A DNA stretch of 43,519 nt from Propionibacteriaceae bacterium (GTDB lineage: Bacteria; Actinomycetota; Actinomycetes; Propionibacteriales; Propionibacteriaceae). The stretch is from positions 1 to 43,519 of the forward strand of contig JAUNKV010000026.1 in the NCBI GenBank assembly GCA_030532575.1. The letters are read 5' to 3'. Below the pieces are notes generated by a model that ran no database searches, was not told where the DNA came from, and saw only the letters and a program-made list of their open reading frames with translations. Below, piece after piece: positions 16,489-25,304 of the stretch (position 1 is the stretch's first letter; each line of letters starts with the position of its first letter). Both the position numbers and the translations under genes were made by a program.

Positions 16489-19400
16489 TCAGCTACCGGT
16501 CTTCGGCAGGCCCGGCTTCGTGCACACGGGGTTGTTGCCCATGTAGGTGAAGGTGGCGGTGCCGTCGGCGTTCAGGGTCCAGCCCTTGCCCAGGTCGCCG
16601 ATCTTCTTCCCGGCCTCCGGGGTCACGGTGACGGTGATCTTCACCTTACCGCCGACGATCTTCATCGTCGGGGTGCCGTAGACCAGACCCGGGACCTTCG
16701 GCAGCTCGACCCTGGGCGGGGTCGGGGTGTTGGAACCCGGCTTGCACACGCCCGGGGTGACCTTCGGGTCAACCGGCTTCACCGGGTCCATCGGGGCTGG
16801 AGGCGTGGGCGGAAGCTCACACTTCGGCTGCTCGACGGTGGTGGTGAAGGTGGCGGTGCCGTCGGCATTCAGCACCCAGCCCTGAGGCAGGTTGGCGCCG
16901 TCGATGACGTGGCCCAGCGCGGCGGTGGCAATCACCTTGACGCTGACCATCTGGCCCTCCACCGTCAGCTCCGGCTTGCTGTAGTCGATGCCCTCAGTGG
17001 TCGGGACCTCGACGCTCGGGTCGCTCGGGGTGGTCGAACCCGGGGTGCACACGCCCGGCTTCACGGTCGGGGAGACCGGTGCGGCGGGGTTGTCACACTT
17101 CGGCTGATCCACCACCTGGGTGAAGGTCGCCGAGCCGTTGGCGTTCAGCTTCCACCCTGTGGGCAGGGTGTCAGCGCTGAAGACGTACCCCTGGGCCGGG
17201 ATGGCGTCCACCGTCACGGTGTTCCCCTCAATCTTCGGGTCGCCGTAGGTGACGTTGTCAGTGGTGGCAACCTCGACGGTCGGCGCGCTCGGGGTGGTCG
17301 AACCCGGGGTGCACACGCCCGGCTTCACGGTCGGGGAGACCGGTGCGGCGGGGTTGTCACACTTCGGCTGATCCACCACCTGGGTGAAGGTGGCGGTGCC
17401 GTCGGGGTTCAGCGCCCAGCCCTGAGGCAGGGTGTCAGCGCTGAAGACGTACCCCTGGGCCGGGGTGGCCGTCAGGGTCACGGTGTTGCCGTTGATCTGC
17501 GGCGCACCGTAGGTGACGTTGTCGGTGGTCGGGACCTCGACGCTCGGGTCACTCGGCGTGGCCGAGCCAGCGATGCACACCCCCGGCGTGACCGCCGGGG
17601 AGACCGGAGCCGCCGCCTTGTCGCACACCGGGTTGGTGACCTCGCCGACGTAGTTGGCGCTGACGCCATCGGCGTTCATCGTCCAGCCGTCAGGCAGGTT
17701 GGCCAGCTGGTAGCCGTCCTGGGGCCGCGCGGTCACGATGACCTCGTAGACCGTGGTGCTGCCGGGCTTCAGGTTCACGGCAGGGGAGGAGTAGGAGATG
17801 CCTTCGGTGGTGGCCAGCTCCACGCTCGGACGGGTTGCCTCGGTGGCGTCCGGCTCACACACACCAGCCTTCAGCGTCGGGGACACCGGCGCGACCAGCT
17901 TGGCGCACTCCGGTTGCTCCACCGTGGTGGTGAAGGTGGCCGTGCCGTCGTTGTTGTACACCCAGCCCTCAGGCAGCGCAGCAGGGTCACCGTTGATGAT
18001 GAAGCCGTCCTTGCGGGTGGCGGTCACCTTGACGGTGATGTTGCGGCCGTTCTTGGTGATCTCCGGGGCGCTGTAGGTGATGCCCTCGGTGTCGGCGACG
18101 GTGATGGTCGGCTCGCTCGGGGTGGCAGCACCGGGTGTGCACACGCCCGGCTTCACGGTCGGGGAGACCGGGACGACGAGCTCGGCGCACTTCTTCTGGG
18201 CCTCACGCTTGGTGAAGACCGCGGTGCCCTCCGTGTTGTTCCAGGTCCAGCCAGCAGGCAGGTTGTTCTGATTGATCACGTAGCCCGGTTTGGCGGTGGC
18301 GATGGCCTCGAAGACCACCTCATCGCCGTCAATCGCCCACGAGGTGGCGTAGTCGATGCCCTCGGTGTCTGCGGCGGTGATGGTCGGGTCGGTCGGGTCG
18401 ACCTCACCGGGCTGACAGACGCCGACGGCGAAGGTCGGGTCGACAGGAACCACCTCGGTGGCCGGGCAGGCAGGGTGATCCAAGGTGGCGCTGTAGACGG
18501 CGCTGCCGTCAGGCCGCATCGTCCAGTTCGGGGGCAGGTTGGCCGCGTCCAGCTCCTTGCCCGCTTCCGGGGTGGCGGTCATCGTGATCGTCACCTTGTC
18601 GCCCTGGACGGTGATCTCGGGATCGCCGTAGGTGATGCCCGGGGTGGTGGGCGCATCGACGTTCGGTTCACTCCGGGTCGTCGAGCCGGGGATGCAGACT
18701 CCCGGGGTCACCTGCGGGGACACGGGGGCGACCTTCTCGAGCGCTGGTGGGGGCTCCACCGGGTTGGTCAGGACCAGCTCCAGGGTCTTGGTGCCCTGGG
18801 CGGTGACGGTGGCGCTGGCGGAGTTCGCTCCACCATCGACGACATCGCCACCGGAGAAGACCGGATCACCGAAGGTGTGGCCCTGGACCGTGGGCAGCTC
18901 CTCGGTGAGGGTCACCACGGTGCCGTTGACGATGTTGCGGATCACCACGGGGGTGCCGTCGGCCTTCAGGTCAACGGTGCCGGTGACCGGCTGGCCCGCG
19001 CGCTCGAAGGAGAACTTCACCGGGAAGACGGTGTCGGCCGGGATGGTGTTGGCGCCTTCCAAGCGCTTCGCCAGCTGGATGTGACCGACGGCGTCGCCCT
19101 GGCCGGTGCCGCCACCAGCGGCCTCCTTGGTGGCGGTCGCCTTGACAGCCTGACCGTTGACGGTGGCTGCGTTCTCGAACTCGCTACCGGGAACCACGGT
19201 GCCCTCGACCTTGAGGTCCAGGTGCAGGGTGTAGATGGCGTTCTCCTCGAACGGGCCGTTCACGTTGGCAACGATCTTGTCGATGTCGTCGTCGTAGTTG
19301 ACCTGGGTTCCCGGGGTGGATGCCCCCTCCTTGCTCCACAGCTCGGTGCGGCAGGCGGGGTCGTACAGGCTGTTCCAACACTTCGGGGTCTTCGGCACCT

Positions 19401-20103
19401 TGTAGAACCAGCCTCCCTCGACGGTGAAGTTGGTGCCGGGGTTGCCGTAGGGGTCGTGGATGTGCAGTGACTGCTGACCGGCCAAAACGTTGCCCGGGAT
19501 GATGATACGCCAGGTGAGCGTGTCGTCATCGATGAAGTAGCCGAGCTTGCTCATCTCCTGAGGCACGTACGGGTCGTAGCCGATGCCCTGGGCACCCTTC
19601 GGCAGCGGCACGGTCACGGGGGTGTTGCCGTTGAGGGTGAAGGTGAGGTTGCTGCCGGTGTGCTCGGTCTCGGCCCGGGAGGCGAACCAGAGGCGACCGC
19701 GGACGTTGCTCTTGCCCTCGACCTCATCGGTCAGGGTGCACACCACCTTGGTCTGCTGCACGTCGCAGTTGCCGTAGACCGGGGCGTCCTGACCCTCCGG
19801 GGTCAGGGTGAAGCTGCCAGCTCGGCCGCGCAGTGCCTCGGGCAGGTCCAGCGAGAAGGTGTCGCCCGCATGACCGGTCTGGTCCGGGATGGACCAGTTG
19901 GCCTCGATGCGGAGGTTGTCGTTGACGCGGATCTCCTGGTTCTGCCGCGTCTCGTTGATCAGTGTGATGGTGGAACCATCGATGGCGTTCACGTCCGCCG
20001 CGTGGGCAGGCGTGGCCTGCAGGTTGGTGGTCACCCCGACCAGGGTGGCGAGCAGCGCCATCAGCGCCGTCCTGCCTCTGGTGAGGATTGTGGGTCTGTT
20101 CAT
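16489..20103 (-). CDS. Large secreted repeat protein with truncated LPXTG signal
   Basis: A 1204-residue extracellular adhesin-like protein. The signal peptide (residues 1-36) ends near THAHAAD-like ATPAHAADV. Residues about 37-340 look like a fibrinogen/collagen-adhesin-type beta-sandwich region, followed to about 450 by a DUF5979-like domain (HIQLAKRLEGA to LVLTNPV). Eight repeats of 85-100 residues follow, beginning near 445. Each opens PVSPTVKPGVCTPGS-like and closes GTATFTxxVxQPxC, so every unit has two cysteines. The protein ends GLPKTGS and stop: a sortase-like motif without the hydrophobic segment and basic tail. ATG 20103 follows GGGGGT. It has its own promoter and terminator. Confidence 0.88.
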   Translation of the reverse strand: MNRPTILTRGRTALMALLATLVGVTTNLQATPAHAADVNAIDGSTITLINETRQNQEIRVNDNLRIEANWSIPDQTGHAGDTFSLDLPEALRGRAGSFTLTPEGQDAPVYGNCDVQQTKVVCTLTDEVEGKSNVRGRLWFASRAETEHTGSNLTFTLNGNTPVTVPLPKGAQGIGYDPYVPQEMSKLGYFIDDDTLTWRIIIPGNVLAGQQSLHIHDPYGNPGTNFTVEGGWFYKVPKTPKCWNSLYDPACRTELWSKEGASTPGTQVNYDDDIDKIVANVNGPFEENAIYTLHLDLKVEGTVVPGSEFENAATVNGQAVKATATKEAAGGGTGQGDAVGHIQLAKRLEGANTIPADTVFPVKFSFERAGQPVTGTVDLKADGTPVVIRNIVNGTVVTLTEELPTVQGHTFGDPVFSGGDVVDGGANSASATVTAQGTKTLELVLTNPVEPPPALEKVAPVSPQVTPGVCIPGSTTRSEPNVDAPTTPGITYGDPEITVQGDKVTITMTATPEAGKELDAANLPPNWTMRPDGSAVYSATLDHPACPATEVVPVDPTFAVGVCQPGEVDPTDPTITAADTEGIDYATSWAIDGDEVVFEAIATAKPGYVINQNNLPAGWTWNNTEGTAVFTKREAQKKCAELVVPVSPTVKPGVCTPGAATPSEPTITVADTEGITYSAPEITKNGRNITVKVTATRKDGFIINGDPAALPEGWVYNNDGTATFTTTVEQPECAKLVAPVSPTLKAGVCEPDATEATRPSVELATTEGISYSSPAVNLKPGSTTVYEVIVTARPQDGYQLANLPDGWTMNADGVSANYVGEVTNPVCDKAAAPVSPAVTPGVCIAGSATPSDPSVEVPTTDNVTYGAPQINGNTVTLTATPAQGYVFSADTLPQGWALNPDGTATFTQVVDQPKCDNPAAPVSPTVKPGVCTPGSTTPSAPTVEVATTDNVTYGDPKIEGNTVTVDAIPAQGYVFSADTLPTGWKLNANGSATFTQVVDQPKCDNPAAPVSPTVKPGVCTPGSTTPSDPSVEVPTTEGIDYSKPELTVEGQMVSVKVIATAALGHVIDGANLPQGWVLNADGTATFTTTVEQPKCELPPTPPAPMDPVKPVDPKVTPGVCKPGSNTPTPPRVELPKVPGLVYGTPTMKIVGGKVKITVTVTPEAGKKIGDLGKGWTLNADGTATFTYMGNNPVCTKPGLPKTGS
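17041..17389. repeat. 264-bp near-identical internal DNA repeats
   Basis: Within the surface-protein gene, the text starting CGGGGTGCACACGCCCGGCT at 17041 recurs at 17305, offset exactly 264 bp (88 codons), and stays identical for over 80 bases through the CACACTTCGGCTGATCCACC stretch. This fits recent duplication of repeat units 5 to 7 and makes copy-number change by recombination likely. Confidence 0.75.
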
Positions 20104-20125
20104 CGTACCCCCGGGTAGAAAGTGG

Positions 20126-20154
20126 AAATTCTCTCATTGCAAGATATCCGTCAA
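20126..20154 (-). promoter_or_regulatory. Promoter of the surface-protein gene
   Basis: On the minus strand TTGACG (20154-20149), a 17-base spacer and GAATTT (20131-20126) form a good vegetative promoter, giving a leader of about 16 bases before ATG 20103. The stretch is AT-rich compared with its surroundings. Confidence 0.6.
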
Positions 20155-20233
20155 AAGTTGATGTGTCTAGCCGATGGGCTGACAGGCTGCAAGGGACTCG
20201 CCGAAGGGTCCGACAGGTCTCGCCAGAGGTGAA

Positions 20234-20277
20234 CGAACCCCCGGTGAGGCCCTTTTCATGGGCTTTTCCGGGGTTCG
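20234..20277 (-). terminator. Hairpin after the rhamnose operon
   Basis: CGAACCCCCGG (from 20234) pairs with CCGGGGTTCG (to 20277) with one bulge, around an inner GGCCC/GGGC pairing. It starts 36 bases past the stop of the kinase-aldolase gene and is its likely terminator. Confidence 0.55.
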
Positions 20278-20312
20278 GGTTGTCTCGGGCAGGTCAGCAG
20301 GTGGGCGATGAC

Positions 20313-22823
20313 TCAGCTGTCGGCCACCTGCTGCCGATAGGCTTCGGCCTCCCAAGTCTCGATGAAGGTTCGTTCACTTTCGGAAAGGGTTCGGACATCA
20401 CCGATGATCGATGCGGCCCGCGCGACGGTGAGGGCGTCGATGTAGACCTCCAACGCCGTCTTCGCCTGCTTCTTCGACGAGCCCACCGCAGCGACCCCGG
20501 CCCCCGGGATCACCGCGACCTTCGGGGTCTGGCCGTGGGTCTCCTCGTGGCGGCGCACCGCCTCGGCCACGTCGTCGCCGTCGTGCAGCACCAGCGCGAA
20601 GGACCCGGCGTAGACGATCTGATCCGGGATCAGTGGGCCCTCAGTGATGAACCTGGAGCCTGCTTCGGTGACCGGGAAGTCCGAGGCAATCGACGATCCA
20701 TCCACCGCCACCGCCTGGGCGCCGACGGCGCGCGCGAACTCCTTGGCCAGCCCCGTGATGCCCGAGCGGCGCGAAATCGTGCCCTGGATCACCTTCAGCA
20801 CTCGTTGGCAATCGGCAGCCACCTGTGCGGGGTCGTTTCCGGAGACGATCATCCCGTGGTTCATCAGGAAGGTGATCGCAGGCGGCGGAGCCCCGGTGGC
20901 CTCGCTGTGTTCGCGCCGTCGTCTGGCGATCTCCCGGGCCAGCGGCAGCCCCGGGTCCACGTAGTCCACCCACAGCACCTCGTCGCCGAACAGCTCGCGG
21001 GTCAGTGCCGGGCCGTCGGTGTTGCAGGTGATGGCGTTGATGAGCAGCGGGTGGGTGTGCAGCACGTAGGTGTCGTCGATGAGGGCGTGGAACAGGATTT
21101 CCACCGACGGGCGGCGCGGCCCGTCGTCCAGGCGCGCGCGAGTGGCCAGCTGGGTGACCGGGTCACCCAGCGACGGGTCCGGGTCCGGCCCGTCCAGGGC
21201 CGCGACCAGCACCGCGAGGTCCAGCGGCACCAGATCCTCAGCACTCATGGTGGCCATCGACACCCCGCTCGGCTTGATCCACAGCACCCCGTCGACCTTC
21301 ACCGAGGAGTTGCCGCCCCCGGCGCGGGTGAACGCCGGTTTCGCACCGAACTCGTTGCTCAGCGCGGTCAACGCCGCGAGCTCCGCCTCCGGGCGCGCCC
21401 CCACCGTCGGTGAGGCAGGCTGCTCGGGCTCAGGCTCGGTTTCGGTGGCTGGCGTGGGCCACCAGGTCGTGACCTTGCTGGAATTGCGTACGATCCCGCG
21501 CAGCTCGGCCAGGGAGCCGTTCAGCAGGCCGACGGCGTGCGCCTGGATCAGCGCGTTGCCGATGGTGGTCGCCTCCAGCGGGCCGGAGGTCACCTCCAGT
21601 CCGGTACGGTCGGCCGCCAACTGGCACAGCAGCTCGTTCGCCGAGCCACCGCCGACGATCACCAGCCGCGTCGGGGTGCGGCCCGTCAGCGCCACCAGCT
21701 CGTCGATGGTGCGGGCGTAGGCCAGGGCCAGGGAGTCCAGCACCGAGCGGGTGAACACCGCCCGGTCCGTCATGCGCGGATCGTCGCCGGTCAGGGCGCG
21801 AATCCGCTCCGGCATGTCGCCGGGGGCGATCAGCGACGGGTCGGTGGCGTCGAAGACCGGGGCATCCGTCACCTCTCGTGCCTCGTCCACCAGGTCCTGG
21901 ATCCGGCCCTCACCCCAGCTGCGGATCGACTCGGTCAGCAGCCACATGCCGTTGATGTTCTTCAGGAACCGGATCCGCTCATCAACCCCGCCCTCGTTGG
22001 TGAAGTTCGCCTCGCGGGCATGGTCGGTGAGCAGTGGTTCGGGGAGTTCCTGGCCCAGCAGCGACCACGTGCCAGAGGACAGGAACACGTCCCCTTCCTC
22101 CTGCAGTGGGGCACCGACGACCGCCGAGGCGGTGTCGTGGGTACCGACCGCCACCAGCGGGATGCCGGTGGCGGGACCCACCGCGATGGTGCCGACGATG
22201 CTGCCGGGGGCCACCACGTCGGGGAAGATGTGGCGGGGCAGGCCCAGGCGGTCGATCAGCTCGAAGTCCCACTGCCGGGTGTGCGGGTCGAGCAGGCCGG
22301 TGGTGGAGGCGTTGGTGGCCTCCGCGACGAGCCTGCCGGTCAGCAGGTAGCCCAGCAGGTCGGGCAGCAGCAGCATCTTCTCCACGCCCGCCAGGCGGCC
22401 GTGGTCGAGGTCGTCGATCAGCTGATTGACGGTGGTGAACGGCAGGTCCTGGATGCCGGTGCGGGCGTACAGCTCGGCGGGGTCGATGAGCTGGTGAAGC
22501 CTCGCCCGGCCCGCCTCGCCGCGCGCATCGCGGTAGTGGAACGGCGCATCGACGAGCCTGCCGCCCGCCACCAGGCCGTAGTCCACGGCCCAGGAGTCGA
22601 TGCCGACGGCGCGCACACCGTCGGGGGCCATCGCGACGGCCCAGGCGATGCCCTCCTGGATCTCATCCAGCAACCGGGCGATGTCGAGGCGCAGCCCATC
22701 CGGGTCCTGCTCCGGGGCGGTGTCGAAGCGATGGACCTCGGTCAGCTCGATGCCCTCGTCGAAGCGGACCAGGATCACGCGGCCGCTGGTGGCCCCGAGA
22801 TCGACGGCGATGACGGCAGCCAT
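20313..22823 (-). CDS. Fused rhamnulokinase / class II rhamnulose-1-P aldolase
   Basis: An 836-residue protein that should carry out two consecutive steps of L-rhamnose breakdown in the cytoplasm. Residues 1 to about 470 are an FGGY kinase of the RhaB type: VAVDLGATSGR-like start, GIDSWAVDYGL, GTHDTASAV, FLSSGTWSLLG and LKNINGMWLLTES. A Pro/Glu-rich linker (TPATETEPEPEQPAS) follows. Residues about 490-836 are a class II aldolase with GGGNSSVKVDG and SGVSM phosphate-site motifs, zinc ligands HTH in VLHTHPLLINAI, and a third His in MNHGMIVSG. ATG 22823 has GGGGGG 7 bases upstream; GTG 22829 overlaps the rhaI stop. The fusion is one continuous frame with no sign of a stop. Confidence 0.9.
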   Translation of the reverse strand: MAAVIAVDLGATSGRVILVRFDEGIELTEVHRFDTAPEQDPDGLRLDIARLLDEIQEGIAWAVAMAPDGVRAVGIDSWAVDYGLVAGGRLVDAPFHYRDARGEAGRARLHQLIDPAELYARTGIQDLPFTTVNQLIDDLDHGRLAGVEKMLLLPDLLGYLLTGRLVAEATNASTTGLLDPHTRQWDFELIDRLGLPRHIFPDVVAPGSIVGTIAVGPATGIPLVAVGTHDTASAVVGAPLQEEGDVFLSSGTWSLLGQELPEPLLTDHAREANFTNEGGVDERIRFLKNINGMWLLTESIRSWGEGRIQDLVDEAREVTDAPVFDATDPSLIAPGDMPERIRALTGDDPRMTDRAVFTRSVLDSLALAYARTIDELVALTGRTPTRLVIVGGGSANELLCQLAADRTGLEVTSGPLEATTIGNALIQAHAVGLLNGSLAELRGIVRNSSKVTTWWPTPATETEPEPEQPASPTVGARPEAELAALTALSNEFGAKPAFTRAGGGNSSVKVDGVLWIKPSGVSMATMSAEDLVPLDLAVLVAALDGPDPDPSLGDPVTQLATRARLDDGPRRPSVEILFHALIDDTYVLHTHPLLINAITCNTDGPALTRELFGDEVLWVDYVDPGLPLAREIARRRREHSEATGAPPPAITFLMNHGMIVSGNDPAQVAADCQRVLKVIQGTISRRSGITGLAKEFARAVGAQAVAVDGSSIASDFPVTEAGSRFITEGPLIPDQIVYAGSFALVLHDGDDVAEAVRRHEETHGQTPKVAVIPGAGVAAVGSSKKQAKTALEVYIDALTVARAASIIGDVRTLSESERTFIETWEAEAYRQQVADS

Positions 22824-22825
22824 GC

Positions 22826-23989
22826 TCACGCCCCCCAACCGGCCTGGGTGCCGCCGACGCGCTCGGTGGCGATCCGGGCCAGGTAGCCGCTGTCGGCAAA
22901 GGCGCGCATCGGGTCGGCGGGCAGGCCCCGGGACTCACGCCAGGCGGCCAGCGCGGGGCGCACGTCGGTGTGGAAGGCATCCATGAGGATGGCATTCGCG
23001 CCCAGCACGTCGCCCGCCTGCTGCGCGGCCGCCAGGGCGTCGGCATCCACCAGCAGGGCGCGGGCCGTCATCTCCTGCACGTTGAGCACGGAGCGGATCT
23101 GGCCGGGGATCTTGTCCTCGATGTTGTGGCACTGGTCCAGCATGAACACCACCCCCGAGTCGGGCTCGAAGCCGCCGCCGCGTCGCACCTCCCACAGGAT
23201 GCGGAACAACTGGAACGGGTCGGCGGCCCCGACGATGAGGTCGTCGTCGGCGTAGAACCGGGAGTTGAAGTCGAAGGAGCCGAGGCGGCCGAGCCGCAGC
23301 AGCTGCGCGACGATGAACTCGATGTTGGTGCCCGGTGCGTGGTGGCCGGTGTCGAGGCAGACCACACCATGCTCACCCAGCGCCATGACGTGGGTCAGGG
23401 CGGTGCCCCAGTCGGGGACGTCGGTGTGGTAGAACGACGGTTCGAAGAACTTGTACTCCAGCACCAGGCGCTGGTCGGGGCCGAGGTGGGAGTAGATCTC
23501 GGCCAGGGATTCGGCCAGCCAGTCCTGGCGACGGCGGAGGTCACCCTGGCCGGGGTAGTTGGTGCCGTCGGCCAGCCACACCTTGAGGTCGCGGCTGCCG
23601 GTGGCCTTCATCACCTCGATGCACTCGAGGTGATGCTCGATGGCCTTGGTGCGCACCCCGGGGTCGTGGTGGGCGAGGCTGCCGAAGCGGTAGGCGTCGT
23701 CCTGGAAGGTGTTGGAGTTGATGGTGCCGATGCCAACGCCCTGGGATGCGGCGTACTCGACGAGCCCGGGCCAGTCGTCCACCTTGTCCCACGGGTAGTG
23801 CAGGGCGACCTTCGGGGCCAGGCCGGTGTGGGCGTGGACCTGGGCGGCGTCGGCGATCTTCTCCTCGACGCTGCGGGGGGTGCCCGGGGTGGTGAAGACG
23901 CGGAACCGGGTGCCGGAGTTGCCGTAGGCCCACGAGGGGACCTCGATCTCCTGGGTGGCCAGTACCGTGCTGGTGGACTCGTCGAACAT
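22826..23989 (-). CDS. rhaI: L-rhamnose isomerase RhaI type
   Basis: Converts L-rhamnose to L-rhamnulose, the substrate of the fused kinase that follows. About 387 residues forming a metal-dependent xylose-isomerase-like TIM barrel of the Pseudomonas stutzeri type. Marker stretches include FRVFTTPGTPRSVEEKI, VALHYPWDKVDDW, VGIGTINSNTFQDD, KVWLADGTNYPGQGD, LEYKFFEPSFYHTDVPDWG with a metal glutamate, and VVCLDTGHHAPGTNIEF. ATG 23989 is chosen since AAGGAGG lies 4 bases upstream; the longer open frame would run through the operator. The downstream kinase-aldolase starts right at its stop, so both are one operon. Confidence 0.92.
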   Translation of the reverse strand: MFDESTSTVLATQEIEVPSWAYGNSGTRFRVFTTPGTPRSVEEKIADAAQVHAHTGLAPKVALHYPWDKVDDWPGLVEYAASQGVGIGTINSNTFQDDAYRFGSLAHHDPGVRTKAIEHHLECIEVMKATGSRDLKVWLADGTNYPGQGDLRRRQDWLAESLAEIYSHLGPDQRLVLEYKFFEPSFYHTDVPDWGTALTHVMALGEHGVVCLDTGHHAPGTNIEFIVAQLLRLGRLGSFDFNSRFYADDDLIVGAADPFQLFRILWEVRRGGGFEPDSGVVFMLDQCHNIEDKIPGQIRSVLNVQEMTARALLVDADALAAAQQAGDVLGANAILMDAFHTDVRPALAAWRESRGLPADPMRAFADSGYLARIATERVGGTQAGWGA

Positions 23990-24014
23990 GGCGCCTCCTT
24001 GCGCTGACAGTGGG

Positions 24015-24028
24015 TTGTATCGTTTCAA
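24015..24028 (-). promoter_or_regulatory. LacI-family operator in front of rhaI
   Basis: TTGTATCGTTTCAA (minus strand TTGAAACGATACAA) is a palindrome around CG with 10 of 14 bases symmetric. It lies 26 bases before the rhaI start and just past the end of the LacI gene, the natural place for rhamnose-responsive repression of rhaI and the kinase-aldolase. Confidence 0.65.
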
Positions 24029-24044
24029 GTCTGGCTCGGGAAGC

Positions 24045-25082
24045 CTACTCAGCGGGCCGGGGAGGGTCAAGGGTGTGCTCCGAGGAGGCCCGGGTCACCA
24101 GGCGGGGTTGCAGCACCACGCGGCGGTGCTGGTGGTCGTCGCCGTCGCTGATCTCCTGCAGCAACAGCTCGGCGGCCTGGTGGCCGAGGTCGCGGCGGGG
24201 CTGGGCCACTGAGGTCAGGGGCACGGCGGCGGCGGCCGCGAAGTCGATGTCGTCGTAGCCGACCAGGGCGATGTCCTGGGGCACGCGCAGGCCGTGGGTG
24301 ACGAAGCCCTGCAGCATCCCGATGGCCAGCAGGTCGTTGGCGCAGAACACGCCGGTGGGGCGGGTCTGCGTCGGCATGGCGACGAGGGTTTCGGCGGCGG
24401 CCCGGCCCGAGGTGAAGTCCAGGGCGGGGGTGGGCAGTTCGGTGACGGTGGCCGCCGTGGTCCGGGCGGCGGCCAGGAAGCCCTCGCGGCGGTGGGTGAC
24501 CTGGGCCAGGGTGTCGGGGCCGCCGACGAAGGCGAGTCTGCGGTGTCCGGCCGCGACGAGGTGTTCCCCGGCGAGGCGGCCTCCGGCCACGTCGTCGACG
24601 CCGATGGTGCAGCAGTCCTCCTCGCCCGCGCGGTCCACCAGCACGGTGGGGACCCCGGCGGCCTCGAGCGCGGCGACCTCCGGGGGGAGGGTACCGATGG
24701 GGCCGAGGATCACGCCGGTCAGGCGTTGCCCGGCGAAGGAGCGCAGCAGCTCGGCCTCGCGGGAGGGGCGGTTGTCGGCGTCGCCGATGGTCGCGGAGTA
24801 CCCGGCCTCCTCCAGCCGGGCCTGGGCACCGCGCAGCACGTCGGCGAAGAACGGGTTGGCCACGTCCATCACGGCCAGTCCCACGGTGCGGGAGTGGCCA
24901 ACGCGCAGGGCTCGGGCCTGTGGGTTGGGCACCCAGCCGAGTTCCGCGATGGCGGCCTGGACACGCTCGCGGGTTGCGGGCTGCACGCGCTCGGGGTTGT
25001 TGAGGACGTTCGAGACGGTGCCGACGGACACGCTTGCGCGGTCCGCAACATCGCGCATGTTGGAGCGTGGGTGGTTCTTCAC
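24045..25082 (-). CDS. LacI-family repressor, probable rhamnose regulator
   Basis: A 345-residue DNA-binding repressor. Residues about 8-60 are the LacI helix-turn-helix and hinge (MRDVADRASVSVGTVSNVLNNPERVQPATRERV, then NPQARALRVGHSRTVGL). The rest is a periplasmic-binding-like sensor domain with VANPFFADVLRGAQARLEEAGY and FCANDLLAIGMLQGF. GTG 25082 is the start, with AGGAAGG about 7 bases upstream. It is followed 55 bases on by rhaI, with a LacI-type operator between, so rhamnose-operon control is the best reading; the inducer is not shown by sequence. It is divergent from the GH3-like gene, whose control it might share. Confidence 0.9.
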   Translation of the reverse strand: MKNHPRSNMRDVADRASVSVGTVSNVLNNPERVQPATRERVQAAIAELGWVPNPQARALRVGHSRTVGLAVMDVANPFFADVLRGAQARLEEAGYSATIGDADNRPSREAELLRSFAGQRLTGVILGPIGTLPPEVAALEAAGVPTVLVDRAGEEDCCTIGVDDVAGGRLAGEHLVAAGHRRLAFVGGPDTLAQVTHRREGFLAAARTTAATVTELPTPALDFTSGRAAAETLVAMPTQTRPTGVFCANDLLAIGMLQGFVTHGLRVPQDIALVGYDDIDFAAAAAVPLTSVAQPRRDLGHQAAELLLQEISDGDDHQHRRVVLQPRLVTRASSEHTLDPPRPAE

Positions 25083-25304
25083 CGGCTTCCTTCCTGTCGG
25101 CCCTGCCTGACTGGGCCCAACTCTATCCCTTCCGGGGTCACCGCCGCGGCGAGGATTCCCCCCTTGCGCTCAGGGGAGGCGGGGTTGAAATGAACAAAAT
25201 GAATGAGTGTTCTCTTTGGCTTCTGTCGGCCGAAAAGCTGGTTTGCTGTTCAATCACCTGAGGGCTGTCGAGGATTGAGGGATCACCACCCGAAGGAGGG
25301 AATC

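Noticed and set aside
16428-16500. Frameshift hiding a normal LPXTG membrane tail
   Set aside because: No frame after the stop encodes a hydrophobic segment; the DNA runs directly into the terminator hairpin.
16180-19470. A long plus-strand open frame of about 1,100 codons opposite the surface-protein gene
   Set aside because: It is a by-product of high G+C and the repeats; its translation is low-complexity Gly/Arg/Val/His text with no domain, while the opposite strand has a signal peptide, domains and Cys-paired repeats.
25185-25197. Second LacI operator (TTGAAATGAACAA) in front of the GH3-like gene
   Set aside because: It resembles TTGAAACGATACAA but lacks one base and the central CG, so it is not a palindrome. 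Too degenerate to claim.
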